Source: a beta proteobacterium AAP51 (GTDB taxonomy: Bacteria; Pseudomonadota; Gammaproteobacteria; Burkholderiales; Burkholderiaceae_C). Taken from it: a stretch of 64,000 nucleotides of DNA. Shown piece by piece: positions 7,982-16,774 of the stretch. Location: the NCBI GenBank assembly GCA_001295905.1, contig LJHT01000058.1:1-64000 (forward strand). Direction: 5' to 3'. Position 1 is the stretch's first letter. Each line of letters starts with the position of its first letter. The notes below the pieces were generated by a model, which worked only from the letters and a program-made list of their open reading frames with translations, was not told the origin of the DNA and ran no database searches. The translations under genes were made by a program, and so were the position numbers.

Positions 7982-9289
7982 TCAGGTCAAGGCGTCGAAG
8001 AGCCAGACGTCCACCGGCTCGCCGGCCGCCACCGAGCCCTGCTCGTGGCCCAGCACCACCAGGCAGTTCGCTTCGCTCATGCTGCGAAGGATGCCCGCAC
8101 CCTGCGCGCCCGTCAGCCGCACCTGCCAACCGCTGGGGCCGGGTTCGACAATGCCGCGCTGGAACTCGGTGCGGCCTGGGCGCTTGCGGAAGGCCGAGGT
8201 GCAGCGGGCCTGCAGCACCGGCAGCGGGGCCGGGGTGGCACCGGCCAGCTGCAGCAGGGCTTCGCGCGCGAAGGCGTAGAAGGTGACCAGCGCCGCCACC
8301 GGGTTGCCGGGCAGCGCGAACAGCCAGCAGGGCGGCGCACCGGTTTCCGCGCGCTGCAGCGGGCCGAAGGCAAAGGGCCGCCCGGGGCGCATGGCCACCT
8401 TCCAGAAGGCCACCTCGCCCAGTTGCGCGAGCACGGCGCGGGTGTGGTCGGCGTCGCCCATGCTCACGCCGCCGCTGGTCAGCACCACGTCGGCGCGCGC
8501 CATGGCTTCCTGCAGCGTGGCTTGCAGTGCGGCGGGCTCGTCGGGCACCAGGCCGAGGTCCAGCACGTCCATGCCCAGGCGCTGCAGGGCGGCCATCAGG
8601 CTGTAGCGGTTGCTGTCGTAGATGCTGCCGGCATCCAGCGGCTGGCCCAGCGTGCGCAGCTCGTTGCCGGTGGAGAACAGGGCCACGCGCAGGCGGCGCT
8701 GCACAGCCACTTCGGCGATGCCCAGCGAGGCCACCAGGCCGATGTCGGCCGGCCGCAGCACGCGCCCGGCCTTCAGCGCGGGCAGGCCGGCGCGCAGGTC
8801 TTCGCCGCGGTGCCGGCGGTTATCGCCGGGCTGGATGACGCCCGGCGCGATGTGCACCCGTTCGCCCGAGGGGCCCCCCGGGCCTGCCTCCACGCGGCAC
8901 AGCTCCAGCGGCACCACGGTGTCCAGGCCCGCGGGCATGACGGCGCCCGTCATGATGCGCAGGCACTCGCCAGCGCCCACCTCGCCCGCCCAGGGCGCCC
9001 CGGCGAACAGCGTGCCCACCGGCCGCAGCTGCGTGGGCTGGCCGGCCTGCAGCTCGGCGCCGCGGAAGGCATAGCCGTCCATGGCCGAGTTGTCGTGCGC
9101 CGGCACGTCGATGGGTGACAGCACGTCGGCCGCCAGCACGCGGCCCAGGGCCTGCACCAGCGGCACGGTCTCCGGCGCGTGCAGCGGTTGCAGCGCGGCG
9201 GCGATGGCCGCGCGCGCCTCCTCCACGCTGAGGTTGCGGTCGCCGGCCATCAGGGGCGAAACGCCGAGTTCGGGGGCGGGTGCAGGCAT
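7982..9289 (-). CDS. moeA: Molybdopterin molybdenumtransferase MoeA
   Basis: 435 residues. Inserts molybdate into adenylylated molybdopterin to make Mo-cofactor. N-terminal MoeA signature DVPAHDNSAMDGYAF; the central MoCF-binding domain contains DVVLTSGGVSMGDADHTR; a C-terminal beta-barrel domain follows. The length suits MoeA (about 400-430). It faces fdhD convergently and is divergent from tupBC, linking cofactor synthesis with FDH maturation and oxyanion uptake. Confidence 0.96.
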   Translation of the reverse strand: MPAPAPELGVSPLMAGDRNLSVEEARAAIAAALQPLHAPETVPLVQALGRVLAADVLSPIDVPAHDNSAMDGYAFRGAELQAGQPTQLRPVGTLFAGAPWAGEVGAGECLRIMTGAVMPAGLDTVVPLELCRVEAGPGGPSGERVHIAPGVIQPGDNRRHRGEDLRAGLPALKAGRVLRPADIGLVASLGIAEVAVQRRLRVALFSTGNELRTLGQPLDAGSIYDSNRYSLMAALQRLGMDVLDLGLVPDEPAALQATLQEAMARADVVLTSGGVSMGDADHTRAVLAQLGEVAFWKVAMRPGRPFAFGPLQRAETGAPPCWLFALPGNPVAALVTFYAFAREALLQLAGATPAPLPVLQARCTSAFRKRPGRTEFQRGIVEPGPSGWQVRLTGAQGAGILRSMSEANCLVVLGHEQGSVAAGEPVDVWLFDALT

Positions 9290-9401
9290 CTTGGGGTGGG
9301 CAGGTGGTGCAGCGGCAGCGCCACGAATTCTGCCCTTTGCAGGGGCCCTGGGCCGGCACCGCGGCCTGCACCTGCCACGCGAGCCGACCTAGGCACGGCC
9401 G

Positions 9402-9421
9402 TGCATATCGGTGGATGCGCA
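9402..9421. promoter_or_regulatory. Candidate operator, copy 2 of the shared 20-bp motif
   Basis: It matches 821-840 at 17 of 20 bases (TGCATATCGNNGGNTGCGCA). It covers the expected -35 region of a possible tupB promoter whose -10 would be CAGAAT at 9432-9437. It lies 113 bp upstream of moeA on the other strand, so it could also affect that gene. Confidence 0.4.
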
Positions 9422-9498
9422 GGACGCGCGGCAGAATCGCCCGCCCCGCGCTGCAATGTGCGGTAGGGGTCTTGCTCACCACGCGGCCAACCGCTGCC

Positions 9499-10215
9499 AT
9501 GAACACCGTCACCGAAAGCTTCTGGCTGGCCGGCCAGCTCATCACCAGCCTCGACCCCGCGCTGCTGCACATCGTGGGCCTGTCGCTGCGCGTCAGCGGC
9601 CTGGCCTGCCTCTTCGGCGCCTTGCTGGGGCTGGCGCTGGGCGCCTGGCTGGCGGTGGCCCGCGTGCCCGGCCACGCGCTGCTGGTGTGGGGGCTGAACA
9701 CGCTGCTGGCGCTGCCCTCGGTGGTAGTGGGGCTGGCCGTGTACCTGCTGCTGTCGCGTGCGGGGCCGCTGGGCAGCTGGGGCATTCTCTTCACGCCCAC
9801 GGCCATGGTCATCGCGCAGAGCATCCTGGTCGTGCCGCTCATCGCCGCCCTGGCGCGTCGCCTAGTGCTGGACGCCATGGCCCTGGGCGGTGACCAGTTG
9901 CGTTCGCTGGGCGCCACGCCGCTGCAGGCGGCGGCGCTGATGCTGCTGCACGCGCGCGCCGGCGTGGCCACGCTGCTGCTCACGGCCTTCGGCCGCGCCA
10001 TTGCCGAGGTGGGTGCGGTGATGATCGTCGGCGGCAACATCGAAGGCGTGACCCGCGTGATGACGACCGCCATCGCCTTGGAAACCAGCAAGGGTGACCT
10101 GCCGCTGGCCCTGGCGCTGGGCCTGGTGCTGCTGGGGGTGGTAGGGGCGGTGAACCTGGTGATTGCCGCCGTTCAAGGCCGCGAAGGGCGCCAGGGCCTG
10201 GCGCTGACCCCATGA
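9499..10215 (+). CDS. tupB: Tungstate/molybdate-type ABC transporter permease TupB
   Basis: 238 residues, about six membrane helices. The cytoplasmic coupling loop typical of importer permeases (ALGGDQLRSLGATPLQAAALML) and the TupB-like region GRAIAEVGAVMIVGGNIEGVTRVM are clear. The start is the ATG at 9499; the frame is open upstream but those bases are the divergent moeA promoter region. It is followed 52 bp later by tupC. The usual substrate-binding gene tupA is absent here. Substrate (tungstate rather than molybdate) is inferred from family resemblance. Confidence 0.88.
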   Translation: MNTVTESFWLAGQLITSLDPALLHIVGLSLRVSGLACLFGALLGLALGAWLAVARVPGHALLVWGLNTLLALPSVVVGLAVYLLLSRAGPLGSWGILFTPTAMVIAQSILVVPLIAALARRLVLDAMALGGDQLRSLGATPLQAAALMLLHARAGVATLLLTAFGRAIAEVGAVMIVGGNIEGVTRVMTTAIALETSKGDLPLALALGLVLLGVVGAVNLVIAAVQGREGRQGLALTP

Positions 10216-10267
10216 GCGCCGCGCCGTCCACGCCGCGCTGGAGGCGCCAGCTCGTGCGCCCAGCCCC

Positions 10268-11032
10268 ATGACGCCGGCCCACGTTTCCAGCGCTCGGGCG
10301 GCGCAGGCCGGCCAGCCATTGCTCACCCTGCAGGGCCTGGCCGTGCGCTTCGGCGACGTGCAGGCCCTGCATCCCCTGAACCTGCGCCTGCACCAAGGCG
10401 AGCGCCTGGCGCTGGTGGGGGCCAACGGGTCGGGCAAGACCACCTTGCTGCGCGCCCTGCACGGCCTGGTGCCCATCCAGGGCCGGCGCGAGCTGCACGC
10501 CACTGCCAGCGGCGCCGCGCCGCGCCTGGCCATGGTGTTCCAGAAGCCCTTCGTGCTGAACCTTTCCGTGCGGGCCAACCTGCTGCTCGGCTTGTGGCTG
10601 CGCGGCGTGCCGCGGGCCGAACGCCAGCAGCGCTGTGTGCAGGCGCTGCAGCGCGTGGGCCTGCAAGCGCTGGCCACGCGCTCGGCGCTGGCGCTCTCGG
10701 GGGGGCAGCAGCAGCGCCTGGCGCTGGCGCGCGCCTGGGCCCTGCGCCCCGAACTGCTGCTGCTGGACGAGCCCACCGCCAATCTCGACCCCAGCGCCAA
10801 GCGCGAGGTGGAGGCCCTGGTGGAAGAGATTGCCGCAGAAGGCACCACGGTCGTGCTGAGCACCCACAACCTGGGCCAGGCCAAGCGCCTGGCCACGCGC
10901 GTGGCCTACATGGAAGGCGGCCGGCTGGTGGTGGACCTGCCCGTGCAGCGCTTCTTCACCGAAAGCCTGCCGACCGAAGCGGCGCAGTTCCTCAAGGGCG
11001 AACTGCCCTGGCACCCCGGACCGCGGGCCTGA
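10268..11032 (+). CDS. tupC: Tungstate/molybdate-type ABC transporter ATP-binding protein TupC
   Basis: 254 residues. Walker A GANGSGKTTLLRALHG, signature LSGGQQQRLALARAW, Walker B LLLLDEPTANLD, and the H-loop STHN are all present. It powers TupB. It resembles the single-domain TupC group and lacks the C-terminal molybdate-binding (MOP) domain of ModC, which is one reason to favour a tungstate-type system. Confidence 0.88.
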   Translation: MTPAHVSSARAAQAGQPLLTLQGLAVRFGDVQALHPLNLRLHQGERLALVGANGSGKTTLLRALHGLVPIQGRRELHATASGAAPRLAMVFQKPFVLNLSVRANLLLGLWLRGVPRAERQQRCVQALQRVGLQALATRSALALSGGQQQRLALARAWALRPELLLLDEPTANLDPSAKREVEALVEEIAAEGTTVVLSTHNLGQAKRLATRVAYMEGGRLVVDLPVQRFFTESLPTEAAQFLKGELPWHPGPRA

Positions 11033-11052
11033 GGGGCTGAGGGGCTGAGTGC

Positions 11053-12090
11053 CTAGAGCCCCAACTGCTGCCGCAAGGCGCGCGGCCCCAGCGCCTCGGG
11101 CTTGGCGACGCTGAGCAGCTCCACCATCTTCGCGCAGCGCGGCGCTTTCAGGCCGTGTGCCTGGGCCAGGCGCACCACCGCGCCGCAGATCGCGTCCACC
11201 TCGGTGGGACGGCCGAGCGCCAGGTCGTCGGCCATGCTGCTGCGCGCCTTGTCGTCGATGCGCAGCATGCGCGCGGCCAGCCGCGTGAACAGCCAGTTCG
11301 GCTGCTTCAGCATCAGCGGCAGGCGCTGCGGCGGCAGCGCCGTCATCTGGGCCGGCGTGATGCCGGCGGCCCGCAGCGCGGCCAGCGCTTCCAGCTGCAA
11401 GGCGGCCCAGACGCGGCGGCAATCGCGGTTCAGCAGCTGGGCGCGCAGCGGCAGGCCCGACAAGGCGTTCACCGGGTTGTTCAGGTTGATCAGCAGTTTG
11501 CCCCACTGCACGGGCCGCAGGTCGGCATGCAGCTTCAGCCGCAGGCCCGCGGCCTGGAACAGCGGCGACCAGGGCCGCAGCGCGGGGTGGTCCACCGCAG
11601 CCAACGCCCCCGTGGTGCCGCGGTGGAAGTGGCCTGGGGCCAGCTCGGCGATGTTGTAGGGCACCATGCCCGGCAGCCAGGTGAGCGAGGGCGCCGCCGC
11701 GGCCGCCACTTCAGCGTTCGCCACGCCGTTCTGCAGCGAGAGCACCGGCGTGCCGGCCGGCAGCACCGCCGCCAGCTGCGCAGCGGCAGCGGCCGTGCCG
11801 CCGCTCTTCACGCACAGCAGCACCAGGGGCGGCGCACCCAGGCTCGCCGGCACACCTTCATGCAGATGCAGGCCGGCGGCCGCTGCCTGGCTGCGGCCGC
11901 CTTCGAGGTCGGTGGCGGTCAGGCCGTGTGCACGCAAGGCCTGCAGCACGCGCGGGCGGCCGACGAAGTGCACCTCGGCGCCTGCCGCCAACAGACGGCC
12001 GCCCACGAAGCAGCCCACCGAGCCGGCCCCCATCACCAGCACCGGGCCCGGCGGCGCGGCGGCCTCGGGGCCCGGTGCGGCGAGGTTCAT
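11053..12090 (-). CDS. panE: 2-dehydropantoate 2-reductase
   Basis: 345 residues from the ATG at 12090, which overlaps the stop of the preceding gene as ATGA. NADPH-dependent reduction of ketopantoate to pantoate, in the pantothenate/CoA pathway. Rossmann motif VLVMGAGSVGCFVGGRLL at the N-terminus; LSLQNGV near residue 115; the conserved helix KLLINLNNPVNALSGLP carries the catalytic lysine; C-terminal ApbA domain. Related ApbA-family reductases with other substrates cannot be excluded. Confidence 0.88.
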   Translation of the reverse strand: MNLAAPGPEAAAPPGPVLVMGAGSVGCFVGGRLLAAGAEVHFVGRPRVLQALRAHGLTATDLEGGRSQAAAAGLHLHEGVPASLGAPPLVLLCVKSGGTAAAAAQLAAVLPAGTPVLSLQNGVANAEVAAAAAPSLTWLPGMVPYNIAELAPGHFHRGTTGALAAVDHPALRPWSPLFQAAGLRLKLHADLRPVQWGKLLINLNNPVNALSGLPLRAQLLNRDCRRVWAALQLEALAALRAAGITPAQMTALPPQRLPLMLKQPNWLFTRLAARMLRIDDKARSSMADDLALGRPTEVDAICGAVVRLAQAHGLKAPRCAKMVELLSVAKPEALGPRALRQQLGL

Positions 12091-12629
12091 CGCGTGGCGG
12101 GATGCGCCAGGTCGCGCAGCACGGTGGGGCCGGCGCGGCGTTCCACCTCGGCCATCAGCTGGCGGAACACGCCTGCGGGCGCCAGCATCTCCAGCAGCAC
12201 GAACATCGGGGCCACGAACAGGCCGACCAGATCGTCCACGAAGGCCGGCTTGCGCCCTTCGTAGTAGTGCCCCACGAACTGGATGACCCAGCCGGCGACG
12301 AAGAAGCCCGCGCCCCAGGCCAGCCAGGTGCCGGTGCTGCCTTCCACCAGGTGGGCCAGCCAGGCCAGCACCAGCCACACGCCTGTGGTCACCAGGCCCA
12401 GGGCCAGGGCACCGCGGCTCAGGGTCCAGGCCACCACCACGGCCATCAGCACCCAGGCGGGGCTGAGCAGCAGGCCGCCCACCTCGAAGGCGGGCCGCGA
12501 CAGCAGCACCAGGGCGCCGAACATGATCATCGGCACGCCGACGAAGTGGGTGGCGATGTTGCGGCGGTCGCGGTGGTACTCGGCGTATTGCGACAGCAGT
12601 TCGGTGGCGCTGCGAAAGGGGGTGGCCAT
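12087..12629 (-). CDS. Mpo1-like (DUF962) membrane protein
   Basis: 180 residues with four hydrophobic helices. The DUF962/Mpo1 signature is clear: YHRDRRNIATHFVGVP near the N-terminus and QFVGHYYEGRKPAFVDDL near residue 130. The histidines in these motifs are the metal ligands in yeast Mpo1, an Fe(II) dioxygenase acting in alpha-oxidation of 2-hydroxy fatty acids. Bacterial homologues are mostly unstudied. It is translationally coupled to panE (ATGA), though no metabolic link is obvious. Confidence 0.85.
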   Translation of the reverse strand: MATPFRSATELLSQYAEYHRDRRNIATHFVGVPMIMFGALVLLSRPAFEVGGLLLSPAWVLMAVVVAWTLSRGALALGLVTTGVWLVLAWLAHLVEGSTGTWLAWGAGFFVAGWVIQFVGHYYEGRKPAFVDDLVGLFVAPMFVLLEMLAPAGVFRQLMAEVERRAGPTVLRDLAHPATR

Positions 12630-12679
12630 GGGGCTTGCTCCTGGAACGGCGTACAGCCGGGCATGCTAGCGCAGGCTTC

Positions 12680-12685
12680 TAGAAT
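12680..12685 (+). promoter_or_regulatory. Candidate -10 box (TAGAAT) for dcd
   Basis: TAGAAT lies 27 bp before the dcd ATG, giving a predicted leader of about 20 bases. No clear -35 box is seen. Confidence 0.4.
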
Positions 12686-12712
12686 CGTTGCACGCACAAA
12701 GCTGGGGGGCGC

Positions 12713-13282
12713 ATGACGATCAAGAGCGACAAGTGGATACGCCGCATGGCGCAAGAGCACGGGATGATCGAGCCCTTCGAGCCCGGCCAGGTGCGCCAGG
12801 CGGCCGACGGTTCGCGCATCGTGAGCTACGGCACCAGCAGCTATGGCTACGACATCCGCTGCGCGCCCGAGTTCAAGGTCTTCACCAACATCTACAGCAC
12901 GGTGGTGGATCCGAAGAACTTCGACGAGAAGAGCTTCGTCGACATCGAGAGCGACGTCTGCATCATCCCGCCCAACAGCTTCGCGCTGGCGCGCACGATG
13001 GAGTACTTCCGCATACCGCGCAACGTGCTCACCATCTGCCTGGGCAAGAGCACGTATGCGCGCTGCGGCATCATCGTCAACGTGACGCCCTTCGAACCCG
13101 AGTGGGAAGGCTATGTCACGCTGGAGTTCAGCAACACGACGCCGCTGCCGGCGAAGATCTACGCGGGCGAGGGCTGCGCACAGGTGCTGTTCTTCGAAAG
13201 CGACGAGGTCTGCGAGACCAGCTACAAGGACCGTGGCGGCAAGTACCAGGGCCAGCGCGGCGTGACGCTGCCCAAGACCTGA
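12713..13282 (+). CDS. dcd: dCTP deaminase
   Basis: 189 residues. Converts dCTP to dUTP for thymidylate synthesis. Family features: [22 protein letters not shown] start, [13 protein letters not shown], the nucleotide-binding region [30 protein letters not shown], catalytic Glu in [20 protein letters not shown], and a C-terminal [13 protein letters not shown] tail. The length is that of the mono-functional E. coli-type enzyme. It is divergent from the Mpo1-like gene. Confidence 0.97.
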   Translation: MTIKSDKWIRRMAQEHGMIEPFEPGQVRQAADGSRIVSYGTSSYGYDIRCAPEFKVFTNIYSTVVDPKNFDEKSFVDIESDVCIIPPNSFALARTMEYFRIPRNVLTICLGKSTYARCGIIVNVTPFEPEWEGYVTLEFSNTTPLPAKIYAGEGCAQVLFFESDEVCETSYKDRGGKYQGQRGVTLPKT

Positions 13283-13391
13283 AGCGGCGGGAATTGCCGC
13301 GCTTACGGGCGTCTTTTCAGCGGCTGCAGGCGGCCCGGCCCCCTGAACATGGCCAGGCCCGGCGGTCCCATGCCGGTGCCGAAGGACTGCC

Positions 13392-13703
13392 ATGCCGCAC
13401 GCCGACCCCCGCCTGCAACCCACCACGCCGGCCTCAGCCGACACGCCCGACGAGCACCACCCCGTCACGGCCGCACTGGCCCCCGTGCTGGCTTTGCCCA
13501 TCATCGAGATGGCGCGCTTTCGCCGGCTGATGAACTACGAGGGCTGGGACGTCGACTTGCCGCGCATGTGCACCGACACCGCCTACGCCCACCAGTGCCT
13601 GGCCACCGCGCACACCAGCAGCGACGCGCGCCTGCGCCAGGCGGCGCTGCAGTTGTTCGAGGCCTACGACCGCAACTCGCGCGCCGCGCCCGTGCTGCAC
13701 TGA
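13392..13703 (+). CDS. Hypothetical small protein
   Basis: 103 residues, no family recognised and no signal peptide. The N-terminal 35 residues are Pro/Ala-rich; the rest is predicted helical, with an acidic and aromatic segment (RRLMNYEGWDVDLPRMCTDT). Amino acid composition is ordinary, unlike the competing overlapping frame at 13349-13726, which is Arg/Ala-rich. A perfect hairpin follows its stop immediately. Confidence 0.6.
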   Translation: MPHADPRLQPTTPASADTPDEHHPVTAALAPVLALPIIEMARFRRLMNYEGWDVDLPRMCTDTAYAHQCLATAHTSSDARLRQAALQLFEAYDRNSRAAPVLH

Positions 13704-13708
13704 AGGCC

Positions 13709-13723
13709 GGCCGCGAAGCGGCC
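13709..13723. terminator. Hairpin between convergent genes
   Basis: GGCCGC-GAA-GCGGCC between the hypothetical gene and the binding-protein gene. There is no U-run, so it is a possible bidirectional transcription end only. Confidence 0.35.
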
Positions 13724-14613
13724 TAACGCGCCGCCGACGCGCGGGCCCAGAAGGCCGCGCGTTCTTCCAGCCAGCCCTCGCCCCGGCGCAGGTTGAGCCA
13801 GGTGTTCAGGAAGTTCAGGAAATCCGGGTCGCCCTTGCGCACACCCAGTGCGGCCGGGGTGTGGCTGAGGGCCTGTTCGCCCAGCGGCAGGAACAGTTGT
13901 TCGGGCGCCCGGTGCAGCAGGGCCGCAGGGGCCAGCGTGGGCACCAGCGCTGCGTCGGCCAGCCCTTGGGTGATGGCCAGCAGTTCGTTGCCGTCCACCC
14001 GCACCACCTGGGCCTTGGGGAACATGCGCTGGGCCAGCTTTTCCTGCGCCGTGTTGCTGAACACCGCGATCTTCACGCCGGGCTGGTTGTAGTCGGCCCG
14101 CTGCAGCCGGCGTGCCGAACGTGCCTTGCTGGCCACCAGGAACACCCCTTCGCTGGCCGTGGCGTCGCTGAAGTTGATGACCATCGCGCGTTCGGTCGTC
14201 ACCCACAGGCCGGTGGCGAGCAGGTCGAAACGGCCGTCCAGCAACTCCTGGATCATGAAGAGTGACCGCGTCTCGACGAATTCCACCCGCACGTCCATCT
14301 CTTGCGCCATGCGCCGCATCAGGTCGATGCTGTAGCCGCTGAATTCGCCATTGGCGCCGCGCATGACCATCGGCTCGACGGTGATGACGCCCACGCGCAT
14401 CACGCCGCGCTTGCGGATGGTGGCCAGGGTGTCGATGCCCAGGGTCTGCATCACCGGCGCGGCCTCGGTTCGGGCGGCCGCTGCTGGCGGGGCCACGGGC
14501 GTTTCGCCACTGCGTGCCGGTGCCGCTGTCGGTGCTTGCGCCTGCGCCAGGCTGCCCGCCAGCAGCACCGCGGCCCAGCTCCACGCTGCCAGGCGCTTCA
14601 TCCACTTGCTCAT
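13723..14613 (-). CDS. Periplasmic amino acid-type binding protein (SBP_bac_3 family)
   Basis: 296 residues with a signal peptide (WSWAAVLLAGSLAQAQA) and a Pro/Ala linker to about residue 50. The binding domain starts at IRKRGVMRVGV and contains FSGYSIDLMRRMAQEM, the usual family-3 layout. A polar ligand is likely but cannot be named. It is third in an SDR-FAH-SBP minus-strand run, 82 bp after the FAH gene, and no permease or ATPase gene is adjacent. Confidence 0.85.
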   Translation of the reverse strand: MSKWMKRLAAWSWAAVLLAGSLAQAQAPTAAPARSGETPVAPPAAAARTEAAPVMQTLGIDTLATIRKRGVMRVGVITVEPMVMRGANGEFSGYSIDLMRRMAQEMDVRVEFVETRSLFMIQELLDGRFDLLATGLWVTTERAMVINFSDATASEGVFLVASKARSARRLQRADYNQPGVKIAVFSNTAQEKLAQRMFPKAQVVRVDGNELLAITQGLADAALVPTLAPAALLHRAPEQLFLPLGEQALSHTPAALGVRKGDPDFLNFLNTWLNLRRGEGWLEERAAFWARASAAR

Positions 14614-14695
14614 GCCATTTCCCCCCTCGGGTTGCAGATTCAGGTTCAGCCCCGTCTTGCGCGCCGTGCCATGGCCACAGGCGCAGCCGCCGCCT

Positions 14696-15559
14696 TCAGC
14701 CGTCGATCAGTGCCGGGTTCCAGGCGTACACGGTCTGCACCTGCTCGCCCAGCTTCTCGATGCCCAGCCGCATCACATCGCCCGGCTTCAGGTACACCGG
14801 CAGCGGCTTCATGCCCATGCCCACCCCCGGTGGCGTGCCCGTGGTGATGAGATCACCCGGCTCCAGCGTCATGAAGCGGCTGAGGTAGCTCACGAGCTGG
14901 GCCACGCCGAACACCATGCGGCCGGTGTGGCCGGTCTGGCAGCGGCGGCCGTTCACGTCCAGCCACAGCGCCAGGTCTTGCGGGTCGCCGACCTCGTCGG
15001 CCGTCACCAGCCAGGGGCCGATGGGGCCGAAGGTGTCGCAGCCCTTGCCCTTGTCCCATTGGCTGCCGCGTTCCAGCTGGTACTCGCGTTCAGAGATGTC
15101 GTTGACGACGCAATAGCCGGCCACGTGCTGCAGCGCGTCGGCTTCCGGCACGTAGCGGGCGCGCGTGCCGATGACGACCCCCAGCTCCACCTCCCAGTCG
15201 GCCTTCACCGAACCCTGGGGCAGCACCACCGGGTGGTTCGCCCCGACGGCGCTGCTCAGTGTCTTCATGAAGACGATGGGCTCCTTCGGCACCGGCAGGC
15301 CCGACTCGGCCGCATGGTCGGCGTAGTTCAGCCCGATGGCGACGAACTTGCGCATGCCCGTCCAGGGCACCCCCAGACAGCCCTGCGGCACCAGCGGCAG
15401 CGTCTGCGGGTCGATGCGTGCCAGCGCCGCCAGCGCCGTGGGTGCCAGCGTGGCCGGGGTGATGTCGGGCAGCAGCGCCCCGAGGTCGCGCAGCTGCCCC
15501 TGAGGATCCAGCAGCGCCGGCCGTTCCTGGCCCTTGGGCCCGTGGCGCAGCAGCTTCAT
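14696..15559 (-). CDS. FAH-family hydrolase (2,4-diketo-3-deoxy-fuconate hydrolase type)
   Basis: 287 residues. Fumarylacetoacetate hydrolase fold with the metal-site motif KADWEVELGVVIG and GDLITTGTPPGVGMG near the C-terminus. The N-terminal pattern MKLLRHGPKGQERPALLD resembles hydrolases of the non-phosphorylative L-fucose/L-rhamnose pathways, where an SDR dehydrogenase supplies the diketo substrate. The upstream coupled SDR supports this, but a different acylpyruvate or hydratase activity is possible. ATGA overlap with the SDR gene. Confidence 0.82.
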   Translation of the reverse strand: MKLLRHGPKGQERPALLDPQGQLRDLGALLPDITPATLAPTALAALARIDPQTLPLVPQGCLGVPWTGMRKFVAIGLNYADHAAESGLPVPKEPIVFMKTLSSAVGANHPVVLPQGSVKADWEVELGVVIGTRARYVPEADALQHVAGYCVVNDISEREYQLERGSQWDKGKGCDTFGPIGPWLVTADEVGDPQDLALWLDVNGRRCQTGHTGRMVFGVAQLVSYLSRFMTLEPGDLITTGTPPGVGMGMKPLPVYLKPGDVMRLGIEKLGEQVQTVYAWNPALIDG

Positions 15560-16311
15560 CCGCGCCCCACGAAAGGCATCTTGGTGGCCATCACCGTCAT
15601 GAACAGCACGTTGGCGCTGAGCGGCAGGCGCGCCATGGCCATGAAGGTGTCCACCACGGCCTGCAGGTCCATGCGCGCCTCGGGGCGCACGCTGCCATCG
15701 GGCTGCGGCACGCCGACGGCCATGCGCGCCGTCATGTCGCTGGCCACGTTGCCGATGTCGATCTGCCCCACGGCGATGTCGAAGGCCCGCCCGTCCAGCG
15801 AGGCCGCCTTGGTCAGGCCCGTGATGGCGTGCTTGGTGGCGGTGTAGGCCATGCTGCCGGGGCGCGGCGCATGCGCCGAAATGCTGCCGTTGTTGATGAT
15901 GCGGCCGCCCATCGGCTGCTGCGTGCGCATCAGGCGGAAGGCCTGGCTCAGGCAGTAGAAGGCGCCGTTGAGGTTGATGTCCACGGCCTGCTTCCAGGTC
16001 TCGAAGGCGTATTCGTCGGGCAGCGTGCCGGGCAGCATGATGCCGGCGTTGTTGAACAGCAGGTCGAGCCGGCCGCAGCGCTGCTGCACGGTGTCAAAGA
16101 GGCGCTTCACGGCCTCGGCATCGGACACGTCGCAGGGCAGGGCCAGGGCCTGCGCACCGGCCGTGGCAGCTTCGGCCTCGGCCTTCACCGCCTGCAGCGC
16201 CGCTTCACGCCGCCCCACCAGCACCACCTGCCAGCCTTCGCGCAGCAGCGCCAGGGCACAGGCCCGGCCGATGCCGCTGCCGGCACCGGTGACGAGGGCA
16301 ACTTGGGTCAT
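15556..16311 (-). CDS. Short-chain dehydrogenase/reductase
   Basis: 251 residues from the ATG at 16311 (MTQVALVTGAGSGIGRA). It has the cofactor motif TGxxxGIG, NNAGIM, and the catalytic Ser-Tyr-Lys: Ser in NNGSISAH, Tyr and Lys in MAYTATKHAITG. It probably oxidises a 2-keto-3-deoxy sugar acid or similar alcohol, judging by the coupled FAH hydrolase. The frame extends to 16383, but those codons lie in the divergent promoter region. Confidence 0.88.
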   Translation of the reverse strand: MTQVALVTGAGSGIGRACALALLREGWQVVLVGRREAALQAVKAEAEAATAGAQALALPCDVSDAEAVKRLFDTVQQRCGRLDLLFNNAGIMLPGTLPDEYAFETWKQAVDINLNGAFYCLSQAFRLMRTQQPMGGRIINNGSISAHAPRPGSMAYTATKHAITGLTKAASLDGRAFDIAVGQIDIGNVASDMTARMAVGVPQPDGSVRPEARMDLQAVVDTFMAMARLPLSANVLFMTVMATKMPFVGRG

Positions 16312-16386
16312 GAACGGCGCTGCTGAAGTGAAGACCGGGGCCGATGATGCACCATTCGCACCCTGCTGACTCAGGCATCGCAAGCC

Positions 16387-16767
16387 ATGGAATTCACCAA
16401 GATCGTTCTCTACACCGGCGACGACGGCCGCGCGCGTTTTCGCGAAGAAACGGTGCCGCTGACCGAAGGCAAGCCGCAGGCGCGCCTGTCACCGCTGATG
16501 CCCAGCGGCGGCCTTCAGCTGCGCATGAGCCCGGTGGGCTTTCGCAGCGACTTCCATTGCACCGAAAACCCGCAGTGGCTGTTCGTGCTGGGCGGTGCGA
16601 TGGAAATCGGCCTGCAGGACGGCAGCACGCGCCTGTTCAAGCCCGGCCAGCACTTCTTTTCGGCCGACACGCTGCCGCCCGGTGCCACCTTCGACCCTGC
16701 GCTGCACGGCCACAACAGCCGCCAGGTGGGCGACGAGCCGCTGGTGACAGCGTTCGTCCGCGCTTAG
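16387..16767 (+). CDS. Cupin-like protein
   Basis: 126 residues. A single double-stranded beta-helix domain is suggested by DFHCTENPQWLFVLGGAMEIG and the second motif LFKPGQHFFSADTLPPG. The histidine/cysteine pattern could bind a metal. It is divergent from the SDR gene with a 75-bp gap, so it may be co-regulated. Substrate unknown. Confidence 0.65.
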   Translation: MEFTKIVLYTGDDGRARFREETVPLTEGKPQARLSPLMPSGGLQLRMSPVGFRSDFHCTENPQWLFVLGGAMEIGLQDGSTRLFKPGQHFFSADTLPPGATFDPALHGHNSRQVGDEPLVTAFVRA

Positions 16768-16774
16768 CCCGCAC

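Noticed and set aside
13349..13726. Overlapping 125-codon frame beside the hypothetical gene
   Set aside because: Arg/Ala/His-rich shadow; the frame at 13392-13703 has more natural composition.
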